From assembly GCF_000685905.1 (NCBI RefSeq), contig NZ_JMKZ01000001.1, forward strand, positions 124,001-188,000: DNA of 64,000 nt, given 5' to 3'. The notes below the pieces were generated by a model. It was not told the origin of the DNA. It saw nothing but the letters and a program-made list of their open reading frames with translations, and made no database searches. The DNA is from Mycoplasmoides pirum ATCC 25960 (GTDB lineage: Bacteria; Bacillota_I; Bacilli_A; Mycoplasmatales; Mycoplasmoidaceae). Below are positions 11,003 through 23,427 of this stretch, one piece after another (positions within the stretch are counted from its first letter, which is position 1; the number at the start of each line of letters is the position of its first letter). Made by a program: the position numbers and the translations under genes.

Positions 11003-12850
11003 ATGTGTGGTATTATTGGTTTTATTGATAGTCAAAAAAATGTTATTCCTAACATTATAGAAGGTTTAAAAAATTTAGAATATCGTGGATATGATTCTGC
11101 TGGTGTAGCTTGATTTGAAAGAACTAACTTTAAAATTGTTAAATCTAAAGGCAGAATTAATTTTCTTGAAGACAAATTAAAAAAAATTAAAAATCTAAAT
11201 TCATTTTGTGGAATTGGACATACACGATGAGCAACTCATGGTGAACCTAAAGATGTTAATTCACACCCCCATTTAGGCGGAATAGATTCATACAATTTTG
11301 CAATTGTTCATAATGGTATTATTGAAAATTATCAAGAAATTCATGAATTTTTAAAATCTAAAAACTACACTTTTAAATCTGAAACTGATACAGAAAATGT
11401 TGCTCATTTAATCGATTATTATTATCGTTTGAATCCAAAACGTCCTATTCAACAAATTATCAGAAAAGTCTTAAATCAAATTAAGGGCTCTTTTTCTTTT
11501 GCTATTATTCAAAAAGATCGTCCAGATCAAATAATTGTTACTAGACGAGATAGCCCTTTATTAATTGGATTAGGTAAAACTTTTAATATAGTTTCATCAG
11601 ACACAACAGCATTAATTAAGCACACGAAAGATTACATAATTTTAGATGATAATGAAATAGGTATTATTAAAAGTAGCAAAGTTACTATTTTTAATAAAAA
11701 TAATAATCCTATTAAAAAACAAATTAATAAAATTACTTGAGATATTTCAAAATCACAAAAAAACGGTTTTAAGCATTATATGCTTAAAGAAATTCATGAA
11801 GAACCTAAAGTTGTTGAAAATATTACAAATGTTTATTTAAAAAAGAAAAATTTTAATTTTGGTTTTAATAATGAAATTATTAAAAAACTTAAAAATATTG
11901 AAAATATTTCAATAGTAGCTTGTGGTTCTGCTTTATACGCTGGAATGATTGGAAATCAATTATTTGAGAGTATAGCTAAAGTAAAAAGCTATTCTTATGT
12001 TGCAAGTGAGTTTAGATATCAAAATCCTATATTAAATAAAAATGATATTTGTTTATTAATTAGTCAATCGGGCGAAACAGCTGATACGATTGCTGCTTTA
12101 AGAGAAGCTAAATCAAAAAAAATATTAACAGTTGCAATAGTTAATGTTGTGTCATCAACAATTGCTAGAGAAGCAGATGTTGTTTTATATACACATGCTG
12201 GACCCGAAATTGCTGTAGCAACAACCAAAGCTTACCTTTCACAAATTAGCTTGTTATCACTTTTGGCTTTATATATAGGCAAATTAAAACAAAAAGTAAC
12301 TGATAATGAAATTGATAAAATTATTAGTGATTTTTACAAATTGCCTAAATTAATTCAAAAAATTTTAAATAATAAAAAAGATATTCAAAAATTAGCAACA
12401 AATTATTATTCACATAATAATGTATTTTTTATAGGTAGAGGTTTGGATTATGCTTCATGTTTGGAAGGTTCTTTAAAACTTAAGGAAATATCTTATATTT
12501 ATTCAGAAGCATATGCTGCTGGTGAATTAAAGCATGGCACAATATCTTTAATTGAAAATAAAACATTAGTGATTGCTCTCGCAACTCAACCCCATGTTTA
12601 TGAAAAAATGATCTCAAATATTGAAGAAGTAATTGCTCGTGGAGCTTCTATATTAATGATTTCAAATAAAAAAATAGATAAGAAAAAATTAAAAATTAAG
12701 AATTTAATTCAAGTACCTGAAATTAATTCAAATTTAACTTTTGTACTAAATACAATTGTTTTACAATTATTTGCTTATTATATTGCAATGAAACGCGGAT
12801 GCGATATAGATAAACCAAGAAATTTGGCTAAATCTGTGACTGTTGAGTAA
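11003..12850 (+). CDS. glmS: Glutamine-fructose-6-phosphate aminotransferase (isomerizing)
   Basis: A 615-residue enzyme making glucosamine 6-phosphate from fructose 6-phosphate and glutamine. The N-terminal MCGIIGF exposes the catalytic Cys after Met removal; GHTRWATHG and VHNGIIENY belong to the glutaminase domain. Two SIS domains follow ([17 protein letters not shown]), then [12 protein letters not shown] and the C-terminal [11 protein letters not shown] that closes the active site. UGA codons encode Trp in VAWFE and TRWATHG. With no peptidoglycan, the product presumably feeds amino-sugar glycolipids or capsule, or the reverse flux serves hexosamine use. No glmS ribozyme is recognisable; only 8 bases separate it from uvrB. 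Confidence 0.97.
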
Positions 12851-13057
12851 TTCAAAATTTTTATATTATATATAATAATATAATCCAAATTTAGAACAAA
12901 TTTCTCTTGTTGCTCCCTTTAAATTTCGAATTAAAAGAATATAATATTTAGTATCAAAATTTCAAAATATGTGCATTAAAATTTTTTAAAAATATATGTA
13001 TGTATTGTTGAATTGAATAAAAAATATTTGTTAATAATTTAGTAGAGGGAAACAAAT

Positions 13058-16000
13058 ATGGCTAAGCTATCATGAAAAAAAGTCACATTTTTTTTAACTA
13101 GTTTTGTATTATTATCTTCAACATTAATGCTTACTGCTTGTGGCACAAGCACTAATGATAGCAATTCAAATAGTTCATCCGATCAAAATCAAGATATAAA
13201 AAATAAAGTTAATTTAATCTTTGCGGGTGTTCAAGACTATATAAACAAAGATTTAGATAATGTTAAAAATAGTCTTCCCTCTGATTATTTAGTAAGCATT
13301 AAAACGGGTTTGGATTCAATTTTTGAACAAAGTGGTTTAAATGTCTCAGGATTAAAAATTATTTCAGATGATACTTCGGGAATTATAGAACTTTCTTATA
13401 AAACTGAAAATGGATTAGTTGTTAAAACTACTATTAGTGGATTTAAAAAAGATACAGAAGAAAATAGTCCCACTCCTGAACCAACTCCCCCAATTGAATC
13501 TAATCCCAATCCATTACCACCACCTACGCCAACACCATCAATTACTCTAGATCAATTTAAATCAAAAATAGATGAATGTTTTGAAAAATTAAAAAGTTAT
13601 ATAGATTCAAACAATTTAAAAAATCAATTAGCTTCACAATCAGAATCAAATATAGAAGCAGAATTAAGAAGATTATTAGGAAATGTAAATATAACTATTA
13701 AAACATTAAGTCTTACATATAATGATACAGATGGTTATATATTAATTAACTATACTTTGACTTATGAAACTTTAGAAGTTTCCAACAATATAAAATTAGA
13801 AAACTTTAAAACTAAACAACAACTTAAAAATGAAGTAGATGGCAAAATAAAAGAAATTTTTTCTAAATTTGAAACACAGTGTGAGGCATATAAAACAAAT
13901 TTGCCATCTAGATCAATTTCTGTGATGCAAACCAATTTAGAAAACTTATTTTCAAATGCTAATTTAACACCTAATGTAATTGAAATTGTTCCTAATGATG
14001 ATAATGGTTCAATAAAAATTAATTATGAATTAACATTAAATGGGTTAGATCCTATTAAGGATAGTAAAGAAATTTTTAATTTTAAAACAAAATCTAAATT
14101 TGAAGAAGAAATAACAGATAAAGCAAATAAAATTCTAGAATCGTTTCAAAATGAAATTTCTAGCAACAGTGAAATTATTAAAACAAAACTTCCATCTGAA
14201 TGTGTAGATCAACTTAAAGAAAATTTAAAAAAAGCATTTATTGGCGCAGGATTCACAACAACTTTAACTAGTGCAATTAATTTATCAGAAGGTTCAATTA
14301 CAATTCAATATGAATTAGTTTTAGATGGTTTTACAATAACAAATAGCATAAAATTTGAAGGTTTCCAAACATCAGAACAAAATAAACAAGAATTACAAGA
14401 CAAAATTGAATCTATTTTTACAACATTGCAAAATGATCTTACTAGTAGTAGTTCAACAATAAAAACTTTTGCTTCTGATTGTGCTGATCAAATTAAAACA
14501 CGTTTACAAAATGTATTTAGAGAACAAAACTTAGAATTTACATCACTTGAAACTATTCCAAATAATAATGACGGCACATTAACTATAAATTATGCAATTT
14601 CTAGTAATGGGGAAACAATAAATGGTAGTAAAATTTTTACAGGATTTTCACAAATAAAAAAACCAACAGCGCCTACTCCAACCGTTCCATCAGATAAATA
14701 TGAACCACACTTGCGTGAAAAAATACCAGAAATTCGTATTGATACAGAAACAAAAAATAATGAATTTGCAACAAAAAATTATTGAACTGATGATTCAGAT
14801 ATAAAACCCAATTTTCCTTATATTAATGCACAAGTATCAATAAACGATCCAAATGATGAAAATAATGACAAAAGCAATTTAACAGGTCAAGTTAAAGTTC
14901 GCGGTAACTCTACAACTAAGTATAAAAAGAAACCATTTCGTATCAAGTTTGACGCAAAACAAAGTATGCTAGGGTTAAATAATAATGTCCAAGCTAAAAA
15001 TTGAGTTCTACTTGCTGATTATAAAGATTTAACAATGTTAAGAAATCAAGTTGCTTTGTATTTAAGTAATCTTTTAAGTAGACCGCAAGGATTGTATGTA
15101 ACTGATTTTAGAACAGTAAAATTATATTTAAATAATGAGTATTGAGGTCTGTATTTACTTTGTGAACAAAATGAGGTTGGTCCAAATAGAGTTAATATTA
15201 CAGAAACACCTAAATATTATACTGGTACTGACATAGGTTATTTATTAGAATTAGATACTTATGCTATATGAGAACCAGCACTTGAAAAATTTGATATAGA
15301 TTATGATGGCGGAAAACCATTAACACCTATTAATCAATCTAAAAATCCAAATGATGATTCTCCTGATTATGAGGATATTATTAATACAGATTTTGATCCA
15401 GCCGTAAGATCTTATGTTATTAAAAGCAAAATATATAGTGAAAATCAACGTGATTTTATTCAAAAATACTTAAGTAACGTTTATTGTATTTTGTATCGTG
15501 CTATTGTTGAAAAAGAAGCATGAAAATTTAATGATGATAAAAGTAGTATCATAAAAGATGATTCAATAAATATAGAAACCGCTATAACAAATGTATTAGA
15601 TGTTGACTCTGCAGCAATTACTTTTTTAATACAAGAAATTGCTTGTGATTCAGATTTATGACAATCTAGTTTTTATATGACAGTTGATTTAGGTCCGAAT
15701 GGTGATGGTAAATTGCGTTTCCAAGTTCCTTGAGATTTTGATAGTGGATTTGGATTTGATAAACATTATGGAAATATTAATATAAATTGAGCTGCAGGTA
15801 GTTATAGAACTGAAGGCGGATTTAGATATGGTGGTAATGTTTGAACTATACTAATGTATAAATCAGAATTTATTAAATCTAAAATTATCGAACAATGAAA
15901 TAAAGCAAAATCAAATAAAATGTTTGACAAAATATTTGGATATATAGATTATTGTTCAACTAAATATGTTGAAGATTACAAAGAAAATTTTGATAAATGA

Positions 16001-16207
16001 CAAAATATTGGCGATTCCTTGATAGCAGCAATTAAAAATGAAACATATGATTCTGGAGAGGCAGACATATACATGGCGTTTCCTGAATTTGCAGAAAAAT
16101 GCAAAACTCAAGCCGATGCTGCAAAATACTTAAAATTATGATTAAAAAACCGTCTAAATTATTTAGAAACTAATTGAAATTCTTCAGAAGATGGTAGCAA
16201 AAGATAA
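13058..16207 (+). CDS. Lipoprotein with five stalk repeats and a CotH-type kinase domain (copy 1)
   Basis: A 1049-residue predicted surface lipoprotein. The signal peptide ends in a lipobox LTAC with Cys28. Residues ~47-535 are five degenerate repeats of about 90 residues, the first followed by a Pro/Thr-rich linker. A second linker (APTPTVPSDKYEPH) leads into a C-terminal domain of about 480 residues matching CotH: RGNST at ~615, KKPFRIKFD, KNWVLLADYKD, an EYWGLYLLCEQNE stretch, and PWDFDSGFG with Asp893 and Asp895 as likely metal ligands. CotH of Bacillus is a secreted protein kinase of the spore coat; here the domain would sit outside a cell that makes no spores. AGAGGG (13043-13048) lies 9 bases upstream of the ATG. 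The gene contains many UGA codons. It is followed after 36 bases by a paralogue. Catalytic activity is inferred only. Confidence 0.85.
13196..14657 (+). repeat. Five tandem protein-coding repeats forming the CotH lipoprotein stalk
   Basis: Five units of about 255-290 bases (roughly 85-95 residues) with the shared pattern: helical start ending in IF..., a polar stretch with LPS or LPSECVDQ, helix around LENLF or LKKAF, then a beta stretch ...NDDNGSIKINYEL... and a closing F-G-F-K/F-Q-T. The repeats are strongly diverged at DNA level, so this is an old expansion. The neighbouring paralogue has only two units. Confidence 0.8.
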
Positions 16208-16243
16208 ACATTAAAATTATTTTAATTTTTGTAAAAGTAAGTT

Positions 16244-18406
16244 ATGCGTAAGTTAAGATTTAAAAAATATATTATTTATGCAAGTTCATTCTTGTTTTTA
16301 TCTAGTATACTAGTTGCTACCAGTTGTGGTGCAAATAATAATTCAAACAATAATCAACAAAATCCATCAAATGAAATTCAAACAAAAGTTGAATCTATAT
16401 TTATGGATTTAGAAAATAAAGTAAATAATCAAATTAATTCATTATCAACTAAATTACCTTCAGAATGTGTTGATGACATTAAATTGTATTTAAATCAATC
16501 TTTTGTTGAAAACAATATTGATTTATCAGGATTGACAATAACACCAGATAATAAAAATGGAAAAATATTAGTTGTTTATAAAATATCCAACAATAGCACA
16601 TTAGTTGAAAAAACTTTATTAGGTTTTAAAAAACAAGAAAACATTAATGATGAATTTAGGAATACAATTGATCCAATATTTACTGATTTGCAAAATCGCA
16701 TTACATCTAATGCAACAACAATTAAATATCCCCAAGACAATTTGAATGAAATAAAATTGTATTTAGAAACTCAATTTAAAAATTCTAATTTTGATGTAAT
16801 AAAACTTGAATTAACACCTAATAATCAACTTGGAATTATATCAGTTTATTATGAGATTAAATTTAGTAATAATGTTTTTATAGAAACAAAAGAGCTTAAT
16901 AATTTTTTAAAAGTGACAAATCCTGTTGCGCCAACACCGACTCAACCGTATAATTACACACCACATTTAACTCAAGAATTACCAATTATAAATATTGTTA
17001 CAAATTCAGGTAATAATGATTTTGCTACAGAAAAACGCGATTATTTTACAGAAGATCATGAATTTATTAAACAAGAATTTGCATATAATACTATGAAGTT
17101 AAGCATAGGTAATTGCAATGAATCATATAAAAAATTAGATATTCCTGGTCAAATCAAAATTCGTGGAAATTCAACTCCACAATATGATAAAAAACCTTTT
17201 CGAATTAAATTTGATACAAAGCAAAGCATGCTAGGTTTGAACAACCAAGCTCCAGCAAAAAATTGAGTTTTACTTGCTGATTATAAAGATGCCTCTCTTT
17301 TACGCAACAACATAGGTTTTTATTTATCTAAAATTTTATATGGATCACAAGGTTTATATGCAAGTGATTTTCAAAATGTAGATCTTTACTTGAATGGAGA
17401 ATATTGAGGTGTTTACTTATTATGTGAACAAAATGAGGTAAGTTCCAAACGAGTAAATATTACTGAAACTCCAAAATATTATACAGGTACAAACATTGGT
17501 TATTTAGTTGAATATGATTGTTATGCTCATTTTGAAAAACCATTAGAACAATTTCAAATTGATTACGATAATTGAGCTGAATTAAAGCCTGTAGATTCAA
17601 ATAAAGATATAGTTAGTGGAATTAATGATTTATATGCAATAAAAAATGATGTATATAGTCAAGAACAACAAAATTTTATTTCAAAATATATTGCTAATGT
17701 ATATCGCATTCTTTATCGTGCTATTGTTAAAAATGAAGCATGAAAATTTAATGATGATAAAAGTGATATCATAAAAGATGATTCAATAAATACAGAAACT
17801 GCTATAACAAATGTATTAGATGTTGAATCTGCTGTAAGTACTTATATTTTGCAAGAAATTGTATGTGATGCTGATCTAGCACAATCTAGTTTTTATATGA
17901 CTGCTGATTTTGGTCCAAATCAAGATGGAAAATTAAGATTTCAGGTTCCATGAGATTTTGACACATCTTTAGGTTTTTATAATATGTGAGAAACAGGTAG
18001 CCAATATTATGGAATAGATAGAGTATTTGCTGGAAACTATAATGGTAATCCTTGAACAGTATTATTTTATAAATCTGATTTTATAAGAAATAAAATTAAA
18101 GAAAAATGAAATAATCTAATTACAAGAGAAAACATCCAAAAAATATTTAGTTATGTAGATTCTTGTGTAACTAATTATGAACAAAGTTACAAAAAGAATT
18201 TTGATAAATGGAAAAATATTGGTGAGAATCTTAAAATTGAAGCTGAAAAAGATAACCCAAACAAAGGTTTTTCTGAAATGTATTGAGCATTTCCAGATTT
18301 AGCTAATGTTTGTACATCACAAGCTGATTATGCAGGATATTTAAAATATTGATTGCAAACTCGTATTGAAAATGTACATAAAATTCTTACAACATCTCAA
18401 AATTAA
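16244..18406 (+). CDS. Lipoprotein with two stalk repeats and a CotH-type kinase domain (copy 2)
   Basis: A 720-residue paralogue of the gene just upstream. Signal peptide with lipobox VATSC (Cys28), an Asn/Gln-rich linker, two copies of the ~90-residue stalk repeat (against five in copy 1), a Pro/Thr linker (VAPTPTQPYNYTPH), then the CotH-like domain: RGNST at ~307, KKPFRIKFD, KNWVLLADYKD, GEYWGVYLLCEQNE and PWDFDTSLG with Asp571 and Asp573. Core motifs are kept, so both copies look intact. The 36-base gap suggests cotranscription. A 92-base block (17735-17826) is almost identical to copy 1 whereas the flanks have diverged. Confidence 0.85.
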
Positions 18407-18512
18407 AAAATTTTTTGTTTTCTTTTTATATATTTAAATTCTAATATTTATAAAACAACTATTAATTTTTCCAGTTTATAATATTTAAACAAAACTTTTA
18501 GATGGTTAAAAA

Positions 18513-19673
18513 ATGAATTGAGTAGAAATTAAACACAAAAGACAAGGTTTATTTACAAGCGAATCCGTAGGTAAAGGGCATCCTGATAAAATATGTGATC
18601 AAATTGCAGATTCTATTTTAGATCACATTTTAAAAAAGTCACCTAATAGTAGAGTCGCATGTGAAGTTTTAGCAAGTAATCGTTTAATTTTAATTGGTGG
18701 TGAAATAACGACAACTAAATATGTTGATGTAGTTCAATGTGCTTGAGATGTTATTAAACCATTAGGTTATACAGAAAATGATTTCACAATTATTTCTAAT
18801 ATTAATTCTCAATCATTAGAAATAGCAGAATTAGTAAATCATCTTGATGGAGATATTGGTGCAGGCGACCAAGGTATAACTATAGGATACGCTGTTAATG
18901 AAGCTAACAATTATATGCCTTGAGCTACATTTTTGGCAAATGAACTTTTAGAACAAGCAGAAGAAGTAAGAAAAAAATCTATTGTTAATGGTTTAAAAAG
19001 TGACATGAAAAGTCAAGTAACAATGGAATATGTTGATAATCAAGTTAAAATTAATAAAATTATAATTTCAGCGCAACATGAAAAAAATATTGATTTTAAT
19101 ATTTTTAGATCTCAAATTATTGAATATGTAATTACTCCTGTTTTACTTAAATATAACTTTATAAACACTAGAGATGATTTAGATAAATTAATATGTCTTG
19201 TTAACCCATTAGGTACATTTGTTGTTGGTGGTCCTATAGGAGATACTGGATTAACAGGTCGCAAATTAATGGTTGATTCATATGGTCCATATGCTCACCA
19301 TGGTGGTGGCGCATACAGTGGTAAAGATTTTACAAAAGTTGATCGGACTGGTGCATATTATGCTCGATGGATTGCTAAACATATTGTTGCATTAAATTGA
19401 GCAACAGAATGTGAAGTAAGAATATCTTGGGCTATTGGACAAACTAAACCATTAGATATTTCCATTGAATGTTTTAATACAAATCAAATTCCTTTAGATG
19501 AAATAAAATTTAGAATTAATTCTGTGTTTAATCATAGTGTTAAAGAAATAATAAACATTTTAAATTTACAAGAAATTGATTATTTGCCTTATGCTACTTT
19601 TGGACATTTTGGTAAAGAAATAGCACCTTGAGAAAATTTAAAACTATTAGATGAATTAAAAAAAGATATTTAA
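18513..19673 (+). CDS. metK: S-adenosylmethionine synthetase
   Basis: A 386-residue enzyme making SAM from methionine and ATP, the donor for the rsmI, trmD, rsmG and rlmB products encoded nearby. Motifs: [18 protein letters not shown] near the N-terminus, the signature [12 protein letters not shown], and the P-loop-like [13 protein letters not shown] followed by [19 protein letters not shown] Trp is UGA-encoded as the third residue. An earlier ATG at 18502 runs into a stop, which fixes the start at 18513. The stop codon directly abuts the stop of the convergent MATE gene. Confidence 0.97.
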
Positions 19674-21473
19674 TTATTTTTTAAATAATTTTTTTCTAAT
19701 ATTGTTAATTGCTTCATTAGGATTTGAATATTTTTCTTTTTTACCCATGTAAATATGTAAGTAAATTAAAGAAATGATAAAAATTACTATTGATGAAATT
19801 ACTATATTAATAAATCCACAATAAATCATTAATTGTCATGAATGAAGCAATATAGCAATTCAACTCACAATATATAAAATAGGGAAAAATGTAATTATTC
19901 CTTGGATAATTGAACAAATGATGTTTAATCACATTTTTCCTGTTGATTGGAATAAACATAAACCACTAATAGTAAGTGATAAAAAAGGTAATTGAAGCAT
20001 CATTGAAGGAATCAATATATATAAAATTTCTTGTCTAATAGGAATTATTGTTCCATTAGAATTTCCAGCACCTAAAAATATTAAAAATTGATTGTTATCT
20101 TTAGGTACATATGTTGGTATATAAATAATAATGTTTACAATGATAGCATAGATTAAACTTAAGTAAATTGCATTATAAAAAGCTTGTTTAACTCTTTTAT
20201 AATTTTGAGACATATAATTGTATGAAAGTATAGGCCTTAATCCATCAATGATTCCAAAAATGGCAAAGAAAAACAAATTATATATTGGAGCAGCACTAAC
20301 ACCCCCAATATCTATTAAAATGTTAGCACTTCCTGTAGAACTTATTGTTGATGTTCAAACAGGTAAATAGAGAATATTTGCAATTGCTAGTGATAAATCT
20401 CTTAAAAAAGTTCCAGATCCTAAAACAAAAGATATAAATAAGATTTCTCAATTCAATTCAAATTTTCTTAAATAAGTATATTTGATATCTGTTAAATTTT
20501 TTAGATTTAAAAAATATAAGTAAACAACAATAGAAATTAAATTAATTAAATAACCAAGTAGGGTTGCTAAACCGCTGCCTAACATACCTAATTTGGCATA
20601 GTATAAAAAAACAAAATCAAATAAAATGTTTAAAAAACTAGCACCGATAGAAAAAAGTGTAATTCATAAATTTTTTCCTTCAACTCTTAATAAAAACATT
20701 CAAAGATTTATTATTGAAACAAAAGGGATACTTGCTGATAAAAAATAAATGTATTGATTACTTAAATTTAAAATTACGTCATTTCTTGATGAGTAAAATC
20801 CTGTTAATATTTGTTTTATTTGATCAAAGTTATTTGTAGAAATTAATACTTGCTGTTCATTTGTTAATGCTGTATTAGGATTAAATAAATTATTAGTAGA
20901 ATCTATTGCAGTTAATGTTGGATTAGGCAACATGGAATTAATAACCAAATTTTGAATTCCAATTATTATTAACATGAAAATAAATCCACTAATTAATGAA
21001 CCATAGAATCCATTAGATACAATTTTACTTTTTGAAAAATTATCACTTGTAGCAAAAGACTTGCTATAAATTATTGATGAACCTGTATTAATAAATAATC
21101 CAAGTGAAAGTATTACAAGACTAATAGTACTTGAATATGTGATTGCTGATCTAATTAAATCTTGATTTATTTTAAATGTTTCAACATTATTTGTTCCATA
21201 AACAGCAATTAAGGCATTGTTCCAATTTGCACCCATTTGATTTTCCATTAATTGAAAATATTTGTTTCCATCAAACGGGGCAATATTTTGCACGATAATC
21301 TGATCAGCAAAAATAAAAATGCCAAATAGTAGTGAAACCATTAGTGCGGGAAAAATTATTTTTAAACTTAATTTCCATAATTTTTCATTTGAAAATAAAT
21401 AATGAATAGATTCAGATAAATTTGAATCTAGTTTTTTCTGTTTAGATTTTTTAATGTTTTTTATTGAATGCAT
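19674..21473 (-). CDS. MATE-family efflux transporter
   Basis: A 599-residue polytopic protein with about 12 hydrophobic segments. Helix 1 is followed by FADQIIVQN, like the MATE helix-1/2 region, and the second half has AIFGIIDGLRPILSYNY, matching the MATE pattern for the start of a repeat. It is longer than most MATE proteins (~450) because of a ~35-residue basic N-terminus, a polar insert after helix 1 and a ~70-residue Asn/Ser/Thr loop near residues 170-240. It probably exports cationic compounds in exchange for Na+ or H+. Several UGA codons. Monocistronic, divergent from argS. Confidence 0.8.
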
Positions 21474-21581
21474 GTTAATGAAATTTATTTAAAGTTTAAT
21501 TTATTAAAATTTTATATATAACATATTAATAATATAGAATTTATATTGAAACTATTATATTAAATCTTTTATTTCAAAATT

Positions 21582-23276
21582 ATGAATTACCTATTTATAA
21601 ATAAATGTATTGATAAAGCTTTAAAAAATTTAAATTATAAAAAGCCAAAAAACTATATTGTTGAGCCAACTAGAGATATTTTATTTGGAGATTTCGCTAC
21701 AAATATCGCAATGATCTTAGCTAAGACATTGAAAAAAAATCCAATAGATATTGCAAATGATATTACAAAAATTATTAATAAAAACAACAAACAATTTTTT
21801 TCAAAAATAGAAGTGGTTAAACCTGGTTTTATTAATTTTTTTGTTAATCCAATTTGTTATAACAAAGTGTTATCTCAGTTTGTAAAAACTTCTAAATACA
21901 AACCTACATTATTACCAAAATCTAAAAGAAAATATATTAATTGTGAATTTGTATCAGCTAATCCAACTGGTGCATTGCATTTGGGTCATGTTCGCAATGC
22001 TTATATTAGTGAAGTTTTATACAATGTTTTAAAATCTTTAGGTCATAGAGTAGTTAGTGACTATTGGTTAAACGATATGGGAGCTCAAATTGATTTATTT
22101 GAAGTTTCATGTTTATGTAGATATTTAGAATTGTTTGGCAAAAAACCAAAATTTCCTGAAAATGGTTATAAAGGAGAAGATCCTTTTGTTATTGGTAAAA
22201 AAATGAAAGAAAAATTTGGTAATAAATTTTTAAACACCAAATTTAATGATTTAAAAATTGAGGATACAAAAGCAAGAACAACAATTTGAAAATTTGCAAT
22301 TGGTTGTATGGTTGAACAAATCAAAGATCATTTAAAAATGATTAATGTTTTAGATATTAAATTGTGAACTAGTGAAACATGAGTTTATAAATCAGGTATT
22401 TTAGAAAAACTTTTAAACACATGTTTAAAAAAATATACGTACACAAAAGATGGCGCAGTTTGATTAAAAACTACAATTGCTGGCCAAGATGATAAAGATC
22501 GAGTTTTAATTAAAAATGATGGAACAAGAACTTACATGTTAACAGATATTGGCTATCAATATTACAAGAACATGAGAAAATTTGATTTATTTTTACAAAT
22601 TTGAGGATCTGATCATGAAGGTCATTTACGTAGAATGAAGTCAATTATGCCAATGTTAGGTATTAAACCTGAAAAACTTTGTGTTGTTATGATGCAAATG
22701 GTTAAGATTGTAAATAACGGACAAGAAATTAAATTATCAAAAAGATTGGGTAATGCAATCACAATACCAGATATGTTAAAAATTATGTCTGTAGATACAT
22801 CTCGATGATATATATTGGCACAATCTCCATCTACGTCAATCATCATTGATTTAGCTAAAGTTTCTAAAATGGATAATACAAATCCTGTATTTTATGTTCA
22901 ATATGCACATGCACGAATTTCGCAATTATTGAAAAAAGTTAAATTAAAAGATAAAAAATTACCAACTTCATATAAAAAATTAACATCTAATAACGAAAGA
23001 CATTTAATTAATATGTTAATGTCATTAGAACCTGTATTGCATTCAGTTAGTGCTACATATGAACCTAATCGTTTGGTTACATATGTTCATGAATTAGCTA
23101 AAACTTTTCATGCTTGATATAATGAATTCAAATTAAAAGATTTAAAAGATGATGAATTAAAAAAACAAAGATATTATTTAGCTAAATCTGTTGGAAATGC
23201 AATTAAATTTGTTTTAACTTTATTAGGTATTAATGCTCCAAATAAAATGGATCATTTAAATAGTAAAAATTTTTAA
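21582..23276 (+). CDS. argS: Arginyl-tRNA synthetase
   Basis: A 564-residue class I synthetase. The N-terminal additional domain is followed by ANPTGALHLGHVRNAY, which contains the HIGH-type HLGH. A KMSKS-equivalent IKLSKRLGNAIT is present, as in ArgRS where the motif is degenerate, then the helical anticodon-binding domain with YVQYAHARISQLLK. UGA encodes several Trp residues. The length is in the family range. No T-box or other leader element is evident in the 108-base divergent spacer to the MATE gene. Confidence 0.96.
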
Positions 23277-23427
23277 AATTTAAAATTTCTTTTTTTATAT
23301 TTATATATTAAATATTTTTATTAAATTTGATTTTTTGATCAATGCTAGTTAAAATTAAATAAGCTAGTTGAATTTCATTGTATACATTTAAATTTTTATT
23401 AAATTAATTTGCATTATCATAAATAAA

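Noticed and set aside
13196-14657. Repeats in the CotH gene as a CRISPR or DNA-level repeat array
   Set aside because: Repeats are visible only at protein level, with units of ~270 bases inside a coding frame.
18502-18512. Alternative metK start at ATG 18502
   Set aside because: The frame meets TAG within a few codons; ATG 18513 gives the conserved N-terminus.
21474-21581. T-box leader ahead of argS
   Set aside because: The spacer is 108 bases shared by divergent genes, with no T-box consensus or terminator stem.
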